Shown here piece by piece: positions 1 to 7,779 of a stretch of 64,000 bases of DNA. Made by a program: the position numbers and the translations under genes. Source of the DNA: Flavobacterium sp. (GTDB lineage: Bacteria > Bacteroidota > Bacteroidia > Flavobacteriales > Flavobacteriaceae); contig NZ_JAGIAV010000002.1 in NCBI RefSeq assembly GCF_017744675.1, forward strand, positions 186,001-250,000, written 5' to 3'. The notes under the pieces were generated by a model. That model had not been told where the DNA came from, did not search any database, and saw only the letters and a list, made by a program, of their open reading frames with translations. Position 1 is the stretch's first letter, and each line of letters opens with the position of its first letter.

Positions 1-188
1 AAAATCAAAGCAAGCATTATCAGAATAAAAGCGCCCGAGGCAATTGATAGTTTTATTTTAAATACTCCATCAAAAGTCCCTATTGCGTATACAAATGCAA
101 TTACTAGTAAAATGCCAATTCCGCTAACATATAAAAGTAAGTTTAAGGTTTTCTTGGTGTTTCTGTAGAAATTTATTTCTTCATTCAT
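1..188 (-). CDS. Small membrane protein, partial (3' end outside window)
   Basis: An open frame on the minus strand begins at the ATG at 188 (MNEEINFYRNTKK) and runs off the left edge after 62 residues. After a short charged N-terminus it has two hydrophobic stretches (about residues 15-35 and 46-62), so it is probably a small inner-membrane protein. I do not recognise the family. It is transcribed away from the small protein at 466. Confidence 0.55.
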   Translation of the reverse strand, partial: MNEEINFYRNTKKTLNLLLYVSGIGILLVIAFVYAIGTFDGVFKIKLSIASGAFILIMLALI

Positions 189-465
189 GGTGCGTAGTAA
201 AAATTCTATTTGTTGTTAAGATTAAAAATGAAGAAGCAATTTACTACAAAATATTTTAAGAAAGCAAAAAACACCCGTAAGCACTGGCCTTATTAAAAAA
301 TCACTAATGAAGTATTTTAAGCAACTACACTTTCAAGCAACTATAAATCAATTTTTTATCCAACTGGAAATTGTATAACTTCTGCTTGAAATTAAATACT
401 TCCGAACGCCATCCTCATTTGTACCTTTATTATAAAATTAAATATTCACAATAAAAATATAGGTT
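189..465. other. Intergenic region between divergent genes
   Basis: These 277 bases separate two divergently transcribed small genes and must hold their promoters. I found no clear TAnnTTTG box, repeat or RNA gene here; the sequence is AT-rich and unremarkable. Confidence 0.4.
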
Positions 466-636
466 ATGGCAGAAATTAAAATCGAGAAAAAGAAGCCAAT
501 TTGGCCATGGATTGTAGCAGTCCTATTAATCTCGGCACTTGTATACTACGTTTTTTTAAGAGATGATCAAGTGCAAAATGAAAACAGAATGGAAATCGAA
601 AACAATTCTAGTGCAGATAGCACAGCAAATTATTAA
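466..636 (+). CDS. Small single-pass membrane protein, 56 aa
   Basis: A 56-codon frame starts at the ATG at 466 (MAEIKIEKKKPIWPW) and ends at TAA 634-636. A lysine-rich N-terminus is followed by one membrane segment (about residues 13-30), then an acidic, Asn/Ser-rich tail. The layout suggests an N-in membrane anchor with an exported tail. It lies 6 nt upstream of the PRC-barrel gene and is probably cotranscribed with it, possibly as part of an envelope stress or osmotic response unit. No specific function can be assigned. Confidence 0.6.
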   Translation: MAEIKIEKKKPIWPWIVAVLLISALVYYVFLRDDQVQNENRMEIENNSSADSTANY

Positions 637-642
637 GAAACT

Positions 643-1155
643 ATGGAAAATAAAGATAGAAATTTATACAGACTAGACGAGCTTTCTGATTATAAAGTCG
701 CTTCGAACTATTCTGATGTAAGAGGTTGGAAAATTGTAGACTCAGACAACCGCACAATAGGAAAAATTGACAATCTCTGGGTTAATAAAGATATGCAGCG
801 CGTTGTGTATCTCGATGTTAATCTAGACAAAGGATTAATTGAAGACAGCCGCAATGAGGTACACGATGCAATAGCTAATGACAACGGAAAAGAATTTGTA
901 TACAAAGATGGAAACAGCCATATCATTATACCAATTGGCTCTGTTAGCATAAATAAAGACACTAAGATTGTCATGGCCAATAATATTGGATATGACACAT
1001 TTAGAAAAACAAGCAGATACAACTTGCAAAATGATTTTGATAGGGAGTACGAAAGAAGAGTATTGAATTCTTATTATCCTACTGAAGAATCGCGCCTTGC
1101 ATCTGAAAGTAATGATGATACTTTTTACAAACGAAGAGAATTTGACAATTACTAA
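643..1155 (+). CDS. PRC-barrel domain protein
   Basis: A 170-residue soluble protein. Residues about 18-110 form a PRC-barrel-like beta domain (VRGWKIVDSDNRTIGKIDNLWV, in which the strand-turn-strand GKI/VxxLWV pattern is typical), with the strand HIIIPIGSVSINKDTKIV near residue 95. The C-terminal third is polar and rich in Arg, Tyr and Asp, and probably disordered. PRC-barrel proteins of this type are common in Bacteroidota and are often linked to stress or envelope functions, but their biochemical role is poorly known. It follows the 56-aa membrane protein after 6 nt and is followed by a hairpin terminator, so the two probably form one transcript. Confidence 0.75.
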   Translation: MENKDRNLYRLDELSDYKVASNYSDVRGWKIVDSDNRTIGKIDNLWVNKDMQRVVYLDVNLDKGLIEDSRNEVHDAIANDNGKEFVYKDGNSHIIIPIGSVSINKDTKIVMANNIGYDTFRKTSRYNLQNDFDREYERRVLNSYYPTEESRLASESNDDTFYKRREFDNY

Positions 1156-1190
1156 TACCTCTAATTGGCATTAAAAACAAACTCATAAAA

Positions 1191-1227
1191 AAAAGATCAA
1201 ACGTTTAAAATAGTTTGGTCTTTTTTT
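1191..1227 (+). terminator. Intrinsic terminator after PRC-barrel gene
   Basis: The inverted repeat AGATCAAAC / GTTTGGTCT (one wobble pair) has an A-run before it and a T-run after it, so it can act in both directions: for the PRC-barrel gene and for the reverse-strand tRNA cluster. Confidence 0.7.
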
Positions 1228-1279
1228 ATTTGGGTAAGGTTTCAAAACAAAAAAGCCACTCGATTTGAGTGGCTTCTTG

Positions 1280-1353
<74 letters not shown>

Positions 1354-1369
1354 ATTATTTCAATTGTAG

Positions 1370-1444
1370 TCGGGGTGGCAGGATTCGAACCTGCGGCCTC
1401 CTGCTCCCAAAGCAGGCGCGATAACCGGGCTACGCTACACCCCG
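1370..1444 (-). tRNA. tRNA-Pro (TGG)
   Basis: The reverse complement has acceptor stem CGGGGTG / CACCCCG with discriminator A, D-arm GTAGCGTAGCCCGG, anticodon loop TTTGGGA (anticodon TGG) and T-loop GGTTCGAATCC. It sits 14 nt downstream of tRNA-Ser and 16 nt upstream of tRNA-Arg in the same transcript. CCA is not encoded. Confidence 0.95.
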
Positions 1445-1458
1445 AGGCAAAATTTAAG

Positions 1459-1542
1459 CGGAGAGACAGGGACTCGAACCCTGGCGACGGTTACCCGTCG
1501 ACAGATTAGCAATCTGCTCCATTACCGCTCTGGCACCTCTCC
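1459..1542 (-). tRNA. tRNA-Ser (GCT)
   Basis: The reverse complement is an 84-nt class II tRNA with acceptor GGAGAGG / TCTCTCC, discriminator G and anticodon loop TTGCTAA (anticodon GCT). It has a long variable arm (GACGGGTAACCGTC) and T-loop GGTTCGAGTCC. It is the promoter-proximal gene of the tRNA cluster. Confidence 0.95.
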
Positions 1543-1574
1543 TTGCTCAAGGAATTGCTTCCGTTTTGCGAGTG

Positions 1575-1605
1575 CAAATGTATAACAACATTCCTTTTCT
1601 CACAA
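1575..1605 (-). promoter_or_regulatory. Promoter of the tRNA cluster
   Basis: On the minus strand a -7 box TACATTTG (1575-1582) is preceded, 20 nt upstream, by TTG (about 1603-1605). This is close to the Bacteroidota consensus and about 33 nt ahead of tRNA-Ser. Confidence 0.55.
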
Positions 1606-1725
1606 GCTTTTTTTTCAGTTTTTTTAGTTTTTTTTTATCTTTTTTCAAAACCACTTCACAATCAAACAAATAGAATTAACAAAAAATTGACCTTAAATTT
1701 AAAATCACACCTGTTCAATACAAAA

Positions 1726-1756
1726 TTTGAATTTATTCAAATAAACAGTAAATTTG
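1726..1756 (+). promoter_or_regulatory. Promoter of the thiolase gene
   Basis: TTTG at 1726-1729, exactly 19 nt, then TAAATTTG at 1749-1756: a full Bacteroidota promoter. It ends 25 nt before the thiolase ATG. Confidence 0.7.
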
Positions 1757-1781
1757 CTTACTAACTATTATTAAACAGAAA

Positions 1782-2960
1782 ATGAACAAAAGAGTTGTTA
1801 TCGTTTCTGCCGTTAGAACACCTATCGGAAGTTTCATGGGCGGGTTATCTACTGTACCTGCACCAAAATTAGGCGCTGCTGCTATAAAAGGAGCCCTTTC
1901 AAAAATTAATCTGGACCCAAAATTAGTCGATGAAGTTTTCATGGGGAATGTAATTCAGGCAGGTGTCGGACAAGCTCCAGCACGCCAGGCTGCATTATTT
2001 GCCGGATTATCAGAAGAAGTTGCGGCTACAACAGTAAACAAAGTCTGTGCTTCTGGAATGAAAGCCGTAATGTTTGCCGCACAAGCAATCGCATGTGGTG
2101 ACGCTGAAATTGTTGTGGCAGGCGGAATGGAAAGCATGAGCTTGATTCCTCACTATGTGCAAATGCGCGCTGGAAACAAATTTGGTCCTGCAACAATGTT
2201 GGACGGAATGCAAAAAGATGGCTTGACAGATGCTTACGACAACAACGCAATGGGAGTTTGCGCTGATTTATGTGCATCTGAATACAAAATCAGCCGTGAA
2301 GAACAAGACGCATTCGCCATCCAATCTTACGAAAGAAGTGCAAAAGCTTGGGACGCTGGAAAATTCGACAACGAAGTGGTTCCTGTTGAAGTGCCGCAAA
2401 GACGTGGTGAACCTGTTATATTTTCTAAAGACGAAGAATATACGAATGTGAAATTAGATAAAATTCCATCTTTAAGTCCAGTTTTCACCAAAGACGGAAC
2501 GGTAACTGCTGCAAATGCTTCAACAATAAATGACGGAGCTGCTGCTTTAGTTTTAATGTCTGAAGAAAAAGCAAATGCTTTAGGTTTAAAACCTCTTGCT
2601 TACATAAAAGGCTACGCAGATGCTGCACAAGAACCAAAATGGTTTACAACAAGTCCAGCAAAGGCATTGCCAAAAGCTTTAGACAAAGCAGGAATTTCAA
2701 TCTCAGACGTAGATTTCTTCGAATTTAACGAAGCATTCTCTGTAGTTGGACTTGCCAATGCAAAAATATTAAACCTAGATAACAATAAAATAAACGTAAA
2801 CGGTGGCGCTGTTTCTTTAGGACATCCTCTTGGAGCTTCTGGAGCACGTATCATTGTTACTTTACTAAATGTTTTAGAACAAAACAATGCTAAAACTGGA
2901 GCTGCTGCTATTTGCAACGGTGGCGGTGGCGCATCTGCAATTGTTATCGAAAGAGCTTAA
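1782..2960 (+). CDS. Acetyl-CoA C-acetyltransferase (thiolase II)
   Basis: A 392-residue cytosolic thiolase, the usual length for the family, that condenses two acetyl-CoA to acetoacetyl-CoA or runs the reverse reaction. The catalytic residues sit at canonical positions: nucleophile Cys89 in NKVCASGMKAV, His348 in GHPLGASGAR and general base Cys378 in CNGGGGASA. The biosynthetic type (AtoB/PhaA/ThlA) fits better than a beta-oxidation thiolase because no multifunctional FadB partner lies beside it. It has its own promoter and a strong terminator, so it is monocistronic. The physiological direction is not visible from sequence. Confidence 0.93.
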   Translation: MNKRVVIVSAVRTPIGSFMGGLSTVPAPKLGAAAIKGALSKINLDPKLVDEVFMGNVIQAGVGQAPARQAALFAGLSEEVAATTVNKVCASGMKAVMFAAQAIACGDAEIVVAGGMESMSLIPHYVQMRAGNKFGPATMLDGMQKDGLTDAYDNNAMGVCADLCASEYKISREEQDAFAIQSYERSAKAWDAGKFDNEVVPVEVPQRRGEPVIFSKDEEYTNVKLDKIPSLSPVFTKDGTVTAANASTINDGAAALVLMSEEKANALGLKPLAYIKGYADAAQEPKWFTTSPAKALPKALDKAGISISDVDFFEFNEAFSVVGLANAKILNLDNNKINVNGGAVSLGHPLGASGARIIVTLLNVLEQNNAKTGAAAICNGGGGASAIVIERA

Positions 2961-2971
2961 AACAATATCAC

Positions 2972-3008
2972 AAAAAATCAGGAGTTATACTTATACCTCC
3001 TGATTTTT
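2972..3008 (+). terminator. Intrinsic terminator after thiolase
   Basis: An AAAAATCAGGAG / CTCCTGATTTTT stem with an 11-13 nt loop, followed by T residues. It lies between the thiolase stop and the NlpC/P60 gene. Confidence 0.8.
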
Positions 3009-3028
3009 CAACTTATAAATTTCCTTAG

Positions 3029-3790
3029 ATGTTTGGAATTTGCAATTTAGCCATAGTACCCGTTCGAGCTGAAGCCAGCGACAGAAGTGAAATTGTCACA
3101 CAACTTTTGTTTGGCGAACATATCGAAATTTTAGAACGCAAAAATCAGTGGGCGCGAATTAGGATTCAGTTTGATGACTATGAAGGCTGGGTCGATTCTA
3201 AGCAATATCAGGAAATTTCCAAAGAGCAATTTGATCTTTTAAGCAAAGAGGCCATTATCTTAAATGCCGATTTAATTGACTATATCACGGCTCCTAACAA
3301 TTTATTGCTTCCAATTCCGCTTGGAGCTTCCTTATCTTTTTTAAACAATAACGAAATCAATACTTCCAATTTTGATTTTGAAGGAACCAAAACTAGCGGC
3401 ATCAAACCTAAAAGCGCTTTAATCAAAACGGCTTTTATGTATTTGAACGCTCCGTATTTATGGGGAGGAAAAACACCTTTCGGCATTGACTGTTCTGGTT
3501 TTACCCAAATGGTTTATAAATTAAACGGCTATAAAATTCATCGCGACGCCTCACAACAAGCACTTGAAGGAGATCCTTTAAGTTTTATTGAAGAATGCGA
3601 ACCAGGTGATTTGGCTTTCTTTGATAATGATGAAGGAAATATTACCCATGTCGGAATCATTATGGAGAATAATTATATCATTCACGCAAGCGGAAAAGTT
3701 CGTATTGACCGTTTGGATCATACTGGAATTTACAATCCAGAATTAAACAAACACACTCATAAACTTCGTGTAATTAAAAAGATTATCTAA
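3029..3790 (+). CDS. C40 peptidase: SH3 domain plus NlpC/P60
   Basis: A 253-residue peptidoglycan endopeptidase-type protein. Residues about 1-60 form a bacterial SH3 domain (GWVDSKQY marks its last strand), followed by a linker with a second SH3-like segment. The NlpC/P60 domain starts near residue 128. The catalytic Cys155 is in GIDCSGFTQMVYKL, His207 in THVGIIMENNYIIH, and His219 may be the third polar residue. Such enzymes cleave D-gamma-glutamyl-diaminopimelate bonds in cell-wall peptides. No signal peptide is visible, so it may act on recycled muropeptides in the cytoplasm, as YkfC-type enzymes do. It stands alone between a terminator and a repeat block. Confidence 0.85.
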   Translation: MFGICNLAIVPVRAEASDRSEIVTQLLFGEHIEILERKNQWARIRIQFDDYEGWVDSKQYQEISKEQFDLLSKEAIILNADLIDYITAPNNLLLPIPLGASLSFLNNNEINTSNFDFEGTKTSGIKPKSALIKTAFMYLNAPYLWGGKTPFGIDCSGFTQMVYKLNGYKIHRDASQQALEGDPLSFIEECEPGDLAFFDNDEGNITHVGIIMENNYIIHASGKVRIDRLDHTGIYNPELNKHTHKLRVIKKII

Positions 3791-3792
3791 AA

Positions 3793-3975
3793 AAAAGCAC
3801 GCGGATAAAACAGATTCGCTTTGCGAAAACACGGATTTATGCGGATTTTTTCTTTTTTCTCTCGCAGATTGAGCAGATTGCGCAGATTATTTTAAAAAAA
3901 AAATCTATTTAAATCTGCCTAAATCATATAAAATCTGTGTGAAATAAAATTAGTGCAAATCAGTGAAATTCGTGT
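3793..3975. repeat. Dispersed 'cagatt' intergenic repeat
   Basis: Degenerate tracts built on CGCAGATT, AATCTGC and AATCTGTGTGAAAT form an imperfect inverted repeat (GCAGATTGAGCAGATTGCGCAG against TTTAAATCTGCC). The same word family recurs at 8512-8770 and 59195-59275 in this window. It probably forms RNA hairpins at the ends of converging transcripts. Confidence 0.6.
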
Positions 3976-3977
3976 TT

Positions 3978-4823
3978 TTAAGCACTCAATCTAATCGTCT
4001 TTCTAAACTCAGATGGACTATTTCCTTTTTGTTTTTTAAAGAATTTATTAAAGTGGCTTTCATCCGTAAAACCAAACTCATAAGCAATTTCATTAATACG
4101 CTTATCGCTGAATTGCAAACGATGTTCAATCAGTTTTGTTTTATAATTACTGATATATTGTTGCATCGTTTCGCTAGCATGCTTCTTAAAATATCGACCT
4201 AAATAGGTATTCGAAATCCCGAAATAATCGCTGATCGATTCCGCCTTAATTTTTTCAGGGTAGTAAATATTGTTCTGAATGTATTGCAGAATATCCATTG
4301 CTTTGGCTTCTGTGTTTATCGTTACTTGCTCAGGAAGATATTTTGCAATATTTCTCGCCACAATAATAATAAGCGTATTTACTAATTGCTGAATCAATTC
4401 TTGATTATATACATCTTTATCCTGATGTTCGCGACAAATGGCTTCAATCATCACTTTTACCAAACATTTATCAGGATCATTTTTAAGAATACAGCCTGGC
4501 TGATGATTGGCATTTTGAAGAATATATTCCAATCGCTGAATATTTTCATTCTGCAAGCTCGAATTTTTCAAATAAATATCATTGAATCGCAAAAAGAAGA
4601 ATTTCGTTTCCGTTTCAATCGTGAAATTATGGCAATCCTCAGGCGTTAGTAAAAACAAATGCCCTGGATCGTATTCAAAAATATTCTTATTGATACACTG
4701 TCTTCCCGTTCCTTCTAAAATATAAACCAATTCGAAAAAATTATGGCGGTCTCCCACATCTGGATATTCATTCAGCGTTTCAAAAGAAACCGTAAACGGC
4801 TCGTATAAATTTTCTTTTTTCAT
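3978..4823 (-). CDS. AraC-family transcriptional regulator
   Basis: An AraC/XylS regulator. The N-terminal half is a cupin-like sensing domain (VGDRHNFFELVYILEGTG, DPGHLFLLTPEDCHNF). The C-terminal ~100 residues hold two helix-turn-helix motifs (ISDYFGISNTYLGRYFKKH and INEIAYEFGFTDESHFNKFFKK). A longer frame reaches an ATG at 4847, but a good -7 box lies across that ATG, so I take the next Met (MKKENLYEP, 4823), giving 281 residues. It is divergent from the aldo/keto reductase and very probably controls it. The effector is unknown. Confidence 0.85.
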   Translation of the reverse strand: MKKENLYEPFTVSFETLNEYPDVGDRHNFFELVYILEGTGRQCINKNIFEYDPGHLFLLTPEDCHNFTIETETKFFFLRFNDIYLKNSSLQNENIQRLEYILQNANHQPGCILKNDPDKCLVKVMIEAICREHQDKDVYNQELIQQLVNTLIIIVARNIAKYLPEQVTINTEAKAMDILQYIQNNIYYPEKIKAESISDYFGISNTYLGRYFKKHASETMQQYISNYKTKLIEHRLQFSDKRINEIAYEFGFTDESHFNKFFKKQKGNSPSEFRKTIRLSA

Positions 4824-4844
4824 AATTCCATTTATTTGAAGATG

Positions 4845-4906
4845 CAAATATACCTAAAAAAGACAAATATATACCAAATAAGAATCATAAAAACAGTATA
4901 ATTTTG
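4845..4906. promoter_or_regulatory. Divergent promoters, araC-type gene and aldo/keto reductase
   Basis: On the minus strand TATATTTG (4845-4852) serves the AraC gene. On the plus strand TAATTTTG (4899-4906) serves the reductase. The boxes are back to back within 62 bp, so one regulator bound between them could control both genes. Confidence 0.6.
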
Positions 4907-4939
4907 CCTCATCAATTTTAAACGAAAAAAATCAACATC

Positions 4940-5926
4940 ATGGAATATAGAAAATTAGGCAACTCAGAACTAGAATTATCAACCATCACATATGGTGCTT
5001 TTGCTATTGGCGGAACCATGTGGGGCGGAACAGAAAAGAAAGATTCAATCGACTCCATTCACGCTTCAATCGACCACGGTGTAACTACAATTGACACTGC
5101 TCCTTTTTACGGATTTGGTTTAAGCGAAGAAATGATTGGAGAGGCTATTAAAAGCCAAGACCGTTCTAAAGTGCAACTGCTTACTAAATTTGGTTTAGTT
5201 TGGGACGGAAGCAATAATGGAAAAGGCGATTTCTTTTTTGACGCAGACGACAATGGTAAAAAAGTTCCGGTTTACAAATATTCATCAAAAGCAAACGTTA
5301 TTAAAGAAGTAGAAGAAAGCTTAAAACGTCTTCAAACCGATTATATCGATTTACTTCAAATTCATTGGCCAGATTCCACTACTCCAATTTCTGAAACAAT
5401 GGAAGCCGTTGAAACTTTAATTCAGCAAGGAAAAATTAGAGCATTTGGAGTAAGCAATTACAGTATTGCACAAATTCAGGAAGCCCAAAAAACAGTTCAA
5501 ATCGCTTCAAACCAAGTGGCGTACAGTATGCTGAACCGTAAAATTGAAGACGAATTAATTCCTTTCACCGTAGCACAAAACATCGGAATCATTGCTTACA
5601 GTCCAATGGAAAGAGGTTTATTGACTGGAAAATATTTCACAGACAGCAAACTAAAAGAAAACGACCATAGAAACAGTTATTTCAGCCAGTTCGATCTTCA
5701 AAAAGTAAAAACTTTAGTGGAAGAATTAACTTCGTTAGCACATGCAAAAGAAGCAAGTTTATCTCAATTAGTTTTACGTTGGACTTCTTTACAAAAAGGA
5801 ATCGCAATTGTTTTAGCAGGAGCTAGAAATGCAGAACAAGCCATTTCAAATGCCAAAACAATGGATTTCGATTTATCAGCTTCAGAATTGGAATTCATCA
5901 ATCAAGCAATTGCTAAAATAAAATAA
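4940..5926 (+). CDS. Aldo/keto reductase
   Basis: A 328-residue (alpha/beta)8-barrel NADPH-dependent oxidoreductase of the aldo/keto reductase superfamily. The catalytic tetrad is complete: Asp52 and Tyr57 in IDTAPFYGFG, Lys83 in LLTKFG, and His142 in DLLQIHWPD. The cofactor-binding end includes GVSNY and AYSPMERGLLTGKY. The length and the GLVWDG insertion fit the plant-auxin-induced/YajO-like branch. It is divergent from the AraC regulator. The substrate cannot be told; stress-derived carbonyls or sugar aldehydes are typical. Confidence 0.88.
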   Translation: MEYRKLGNSELELSTITYGAFAIGGTMWGGTEKKDSIDSIHASIDHGVTTIDTAPFYGFGLSEEMIGEAIKSQDRSKVQLLTKFGLVWDGSNNGKGDFFFDADDNGKKVPVYKYSSKANVIKEVEESLKRLQTDYIDLLQIHWPDSTTPISETMEAVETLIQQGKIRAFGVSNYSIAQIQEAQKTVQIASNQVAYSMLNRKIEDELIPFTVAQNIGIIAYSPMERGLLTGKYFTDSKLKENDHRNSYFSQFDLQKVKTLVEELTSLAHAKEASLSQLVLRWTSLQKGIAIVLAGARNAEQAISNAKTMDFDLSASELEFINQAIAKIK

Positions 5927-5939
5927 TTCTCTTTTAAAA

Positions 5940-6086
5940 TTTTTAAACACATAGAAACATAGATCCCCTTTGTTTAAAAAGGCGTTTCACTTGCATAATC
6001 ACACATAGCTATGTGTTAGAAACTAGTTTCTTTCAATTCCCTTTTCAAGAAAGAAAAATCTATGTTTCTATGTGTTAAAACAAAAT
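5940..6086. repeat. 'acacatagaaacatag' inverted repeat element
   Basis: ACACATAGAAACATAG at the left is matched by CTATGTTTCTATGTGT at the right, with a smaller inner hairpin around ACACATAGCTATGTGT. The same family occurs at 35262-35405 and 44836-44985, and a partial copy at 59137-59155. It looks like a mobile or selfish palindromic repeat rather than a gene. Confidence 0.75.
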
Positions 6087-6104
6087 CTCAAAAAGTATAA
6101 TAAT

Positions 6105-6205
6105 TTGGGTGTGTTCGCCGCGGCGAACCGGGCTATCCGTTGCAATCTTTTATGCCGAACCCCGGCACAAAAGGATTTCCACTCCTATCCCTCACACATC
6201 CGTTT
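6105..6205. repeat. GC-rich dispersed repeat before mdaB-like gene
   Basis: This block is much richer in GC than its surroundings. It contains a perfect palindrome TTCGCCGCGGCGAA and a second hairpin GCCGAACCCCGGC, separated by GGGCTATCCGTTGCAATC and followed by AAGGATTTCCACTCCTATCC. It resembles a dispersed repeat seen in many Flavobacterium intergenic regions (from memory, not searched). It lies in the 5' untranslated region of the next gene and is open in its reading frame by chance. Confidence 0.6.
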
Positions 6206-6222
6206 TCATAAGAACAATTAAA

Positions 6223-6828
6223 ATGAAAAAGATATTTATAATCAACGGCGGACAAAAATTCGCGCATTCAGGAGGAAAATTCAACAAAACCGTTCAGGAT
6301 TGGACCGTTGAATTTCTTTCAAAAAACAACGATTACGAAATAAAAATAACTCATATTGAAGATGAAATTGATCTTCAAAAAGAAGTAGAAAAATTCGTTT
6401 GGGCAGATTTAATTATCTACCACACACCTGTTTGGTGGTTTCAATTGCCAAACCTTTTCAAGAAATACATCGATGATGTTTTTACTCAAGGACACAACAA
6501 CGGAATCTACAAAAGCGATGGAAGAAGCCGCGTGAACCCAGATATCAACTACGGAACTGGCGGACTTTTGCACGGACGCAAATACATGCTTACCACAAGC
6601 TGGAATGCACCTGCAACCGCTTTTACACTTCCTGGAGAATTCTTCGAAGAAACTTCTGTTGATGACGGCGTAATGTTCGGTTTCCATAAAATGAACAAAT
6701 TTACCGGAATGGAACGCATAAACGGATTTCATTTCCATGATGTAGAAAAAGGTGCTACACCAGAAAATATCGTTATCTTTAAGGAGAATTACACGAAACA
6801 TTTAGAGCAAACCTTTAAAAACTTATAA
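6223..6828 (+). CDS. mdaB: NAD(P)H quinone reductase, MdaB-like flavodoxin fold
   Basis: A flavodoxin-like fold FMN/FAD enzyme of about 201 residues. I start it at the ATG at 6223 (MKKIFIINGGQKFAHSGGK) because the upstream extension reads through a GC-rich repeat. Features are the phosphate-binding loop near residues 7-17, the flavin contact HTPVWWFQLPNLFKKYIDDV, and TTSWNAPATAF, a hallmark of the MdaB (modulator of drug activity B) branch. These enzymes reduce quinones by two electrons. It heads a small set with an ABM-domain monooxygenase-like protein and a DUF3291 protein, a common quinone/stress grouping. Confidence 0.85.
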   Translation: MKKIFIINGGQKFAHSGGKFNKTVQDWTVEFLSKNNDYEIKITHIEDEIDLQKEVEKFVWADLIIYHTPVWWFQLPNLFKKYIDDVFTQGHNNGIYKSDGRSRVNPDINYGTGGLLHGRKYMLTTSWNAPATAFTLPGEFFEETSVDDGVMFGFHKMNKFTGMERINGFHFHDVEKGATPENIVIFKENYTKHLEQTFKNL

Positions 6829-6830
6829 TT

Positions 6831-7109
6831 ATGATTTCGATTACAGCAATTTTAAAAAGTAAACCAGAGCATTTAATTGAAGTTCAAAACTTGATATCAC
6901 ATTTAGTAACCGAAACTAGAAAAGAAGCCGCTTGTATTCGCTACGATTTGCACACTTCAGAAAATGTTTTTATTCTTTGGGAAGAATGGAAAGACCAGCC
7001 TGGTTTAGATTTACATAACAGCCAGTCTTACCTACAAGATTTCATCAAAAAAACCGAAAATCTAGTTTCAAGTCCAATTCAGGTTTACAAAACAGCACAG
7101 ACACTATAA
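6831..7109 (+). CDS. Putative quinol monooxygenase (ABM domain)
   Basis: A 92-residue single-domain protein of the antibiotic biosynthesis monooxygenase (dimeric alpha+beta barrel) superfamily. The pattern matches YgiN: ITAILKSKPEHLIEVQNLI, then EAACIRYDLHTSENVFILWEEWKDQ. It starts 2 nt after the MdaB-like gene; MdaB and YgiN work as a quinol/quinone redox cycle in E. coli, which supports both calls. It needs no metal or cofactor in known members. Its activity is inferred. Confidence 0.82.
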   Translation: MISITAILKSKPEHLIEVQNLISHLVTETRKEAACIRYDLHTSENVFILWEEWKDQPGLDLHNSQSYLQDFIKKTENLVSSPIQVYKTAQTL

Positions 7110-7110
7110 G

Positions 7111-7195
7111 TTTTATAGCCACGAATTCACGAATTATTTTTTTTAATCTATGCGCAAATATTTTTAAATTAATTCGTGAATTCGTGGCTATAAAA
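7111..7195. repeat. Perfect 26-bp inverted repeat 'atagccacgaattcacg'
   Basis: Arms 7111-7136 and 7170-7195 are perfect reverse complements (TTTTATAGCCACGAATTCAC and onward) around a 33-nt loop. A second copy with one mismatch lies at 7694-7779, on the other side of the next gene. Confidence 0.85.
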
Positions 7196-7230
7196 AAGCT
7201 AAATTGCCTCTCATTCAGAAACACAAAACT

Positions 7231-7689
7231 ATGAGCCATTATCATCTTGCTGAAATTAATATTGCCAAAATGAAAGGAGTCGATATTAACGACCCCATAA
7301 TGAAAGAATTTGTAGATAATTTAGACGCTGTAAACACTTTAGCCGAACAAAGTGAAGGTTTTGTTTGGCGTTTAAAAGACGAAACCGACAATGCTACAAG
7401 TCTTAATCCGTACAATGACGAACAGGTTATCATCAATGTATCTGTTTGGGAAAGTATCGAAACATTAGAACATTATATGTACAAAACTTTTCATAGCGAA
7501 TTTTTAAAACGCCGAAAAGAATGGTTCCATAAATTCGGAAAAGCACATACCGCAATGTGGTGGATTCCTAAAGGACATATTCCAACACTTGAAGAAGCCG
7601 TAGAAAAATTAGATTACCTTCAAAAAAACGGCCCATCAGAATTAGTTTTCGACCTAAGAAACAAATACCCGATGCCAGTTAACGCATAG
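7231..7689 (+). CDS. DUF3291 domain protein
   Basis: A 152-residue soluble protein (start at 7231, MSHYHLAEINIAKMKG; a longer frame would start inside the repeat). It has the DUF3291 pattern: FVDNLDAVNTLAEQSEGFVW, then INVSVWESIETLEHYMYKT, and the HAMWWIPKGHIPTLEEA-type end. It belongs to the dimeric alpha+beta barrel superfamily like its neighbour, so it may be another small heme- or quinone-related monooxygenase-like protein. It is flanked on both sides by copies of the same inverted repeat. Function unknown. Confidence 0.8.
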   Translation: MSHYHLAEINIAKMKGVDINDPIMKEFVDNLDAVNTLAEQSEGFVWRLKDETDNATSLNPYNDEQVIINVSVWESIETLEHYMYKTFHSEFLKRRKEWFHKFGKAHTAMWWIPKGHIPTLEEAVEKLDYLQKNGPSELVFDLRNKYPMPVNA

Positions 7690-7693
7690 TTTT

Positions 7694-7779
7694 TTTTATA
7701 GCCACGAATTCACGAATTTTATTTTTTAAAAGCTATGCGCAAAGCTTTTAAATAAATTCGTGAATTCATGGCTATAAAA
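7694..7779. repeat. Second copy of 26-bp inverted repeat
   Basis: Arms 7694-7719 and 7754-7779 match the repeat at 7111-7195 with one mismatch (CATGGC instead of CGTGGC). It sits between converging genes and may serve as a bidirectional terminator for the DUF3291 and methyltransferase genes. Confidence 0.8.

Noticed and set aside
6109..6222. N-terminal extension of the MdaB-like protein
   Set aside because: It is encoded by a GC-rich dispersed repeat and precedes a clear Met followed by the flavodoxin fold start.
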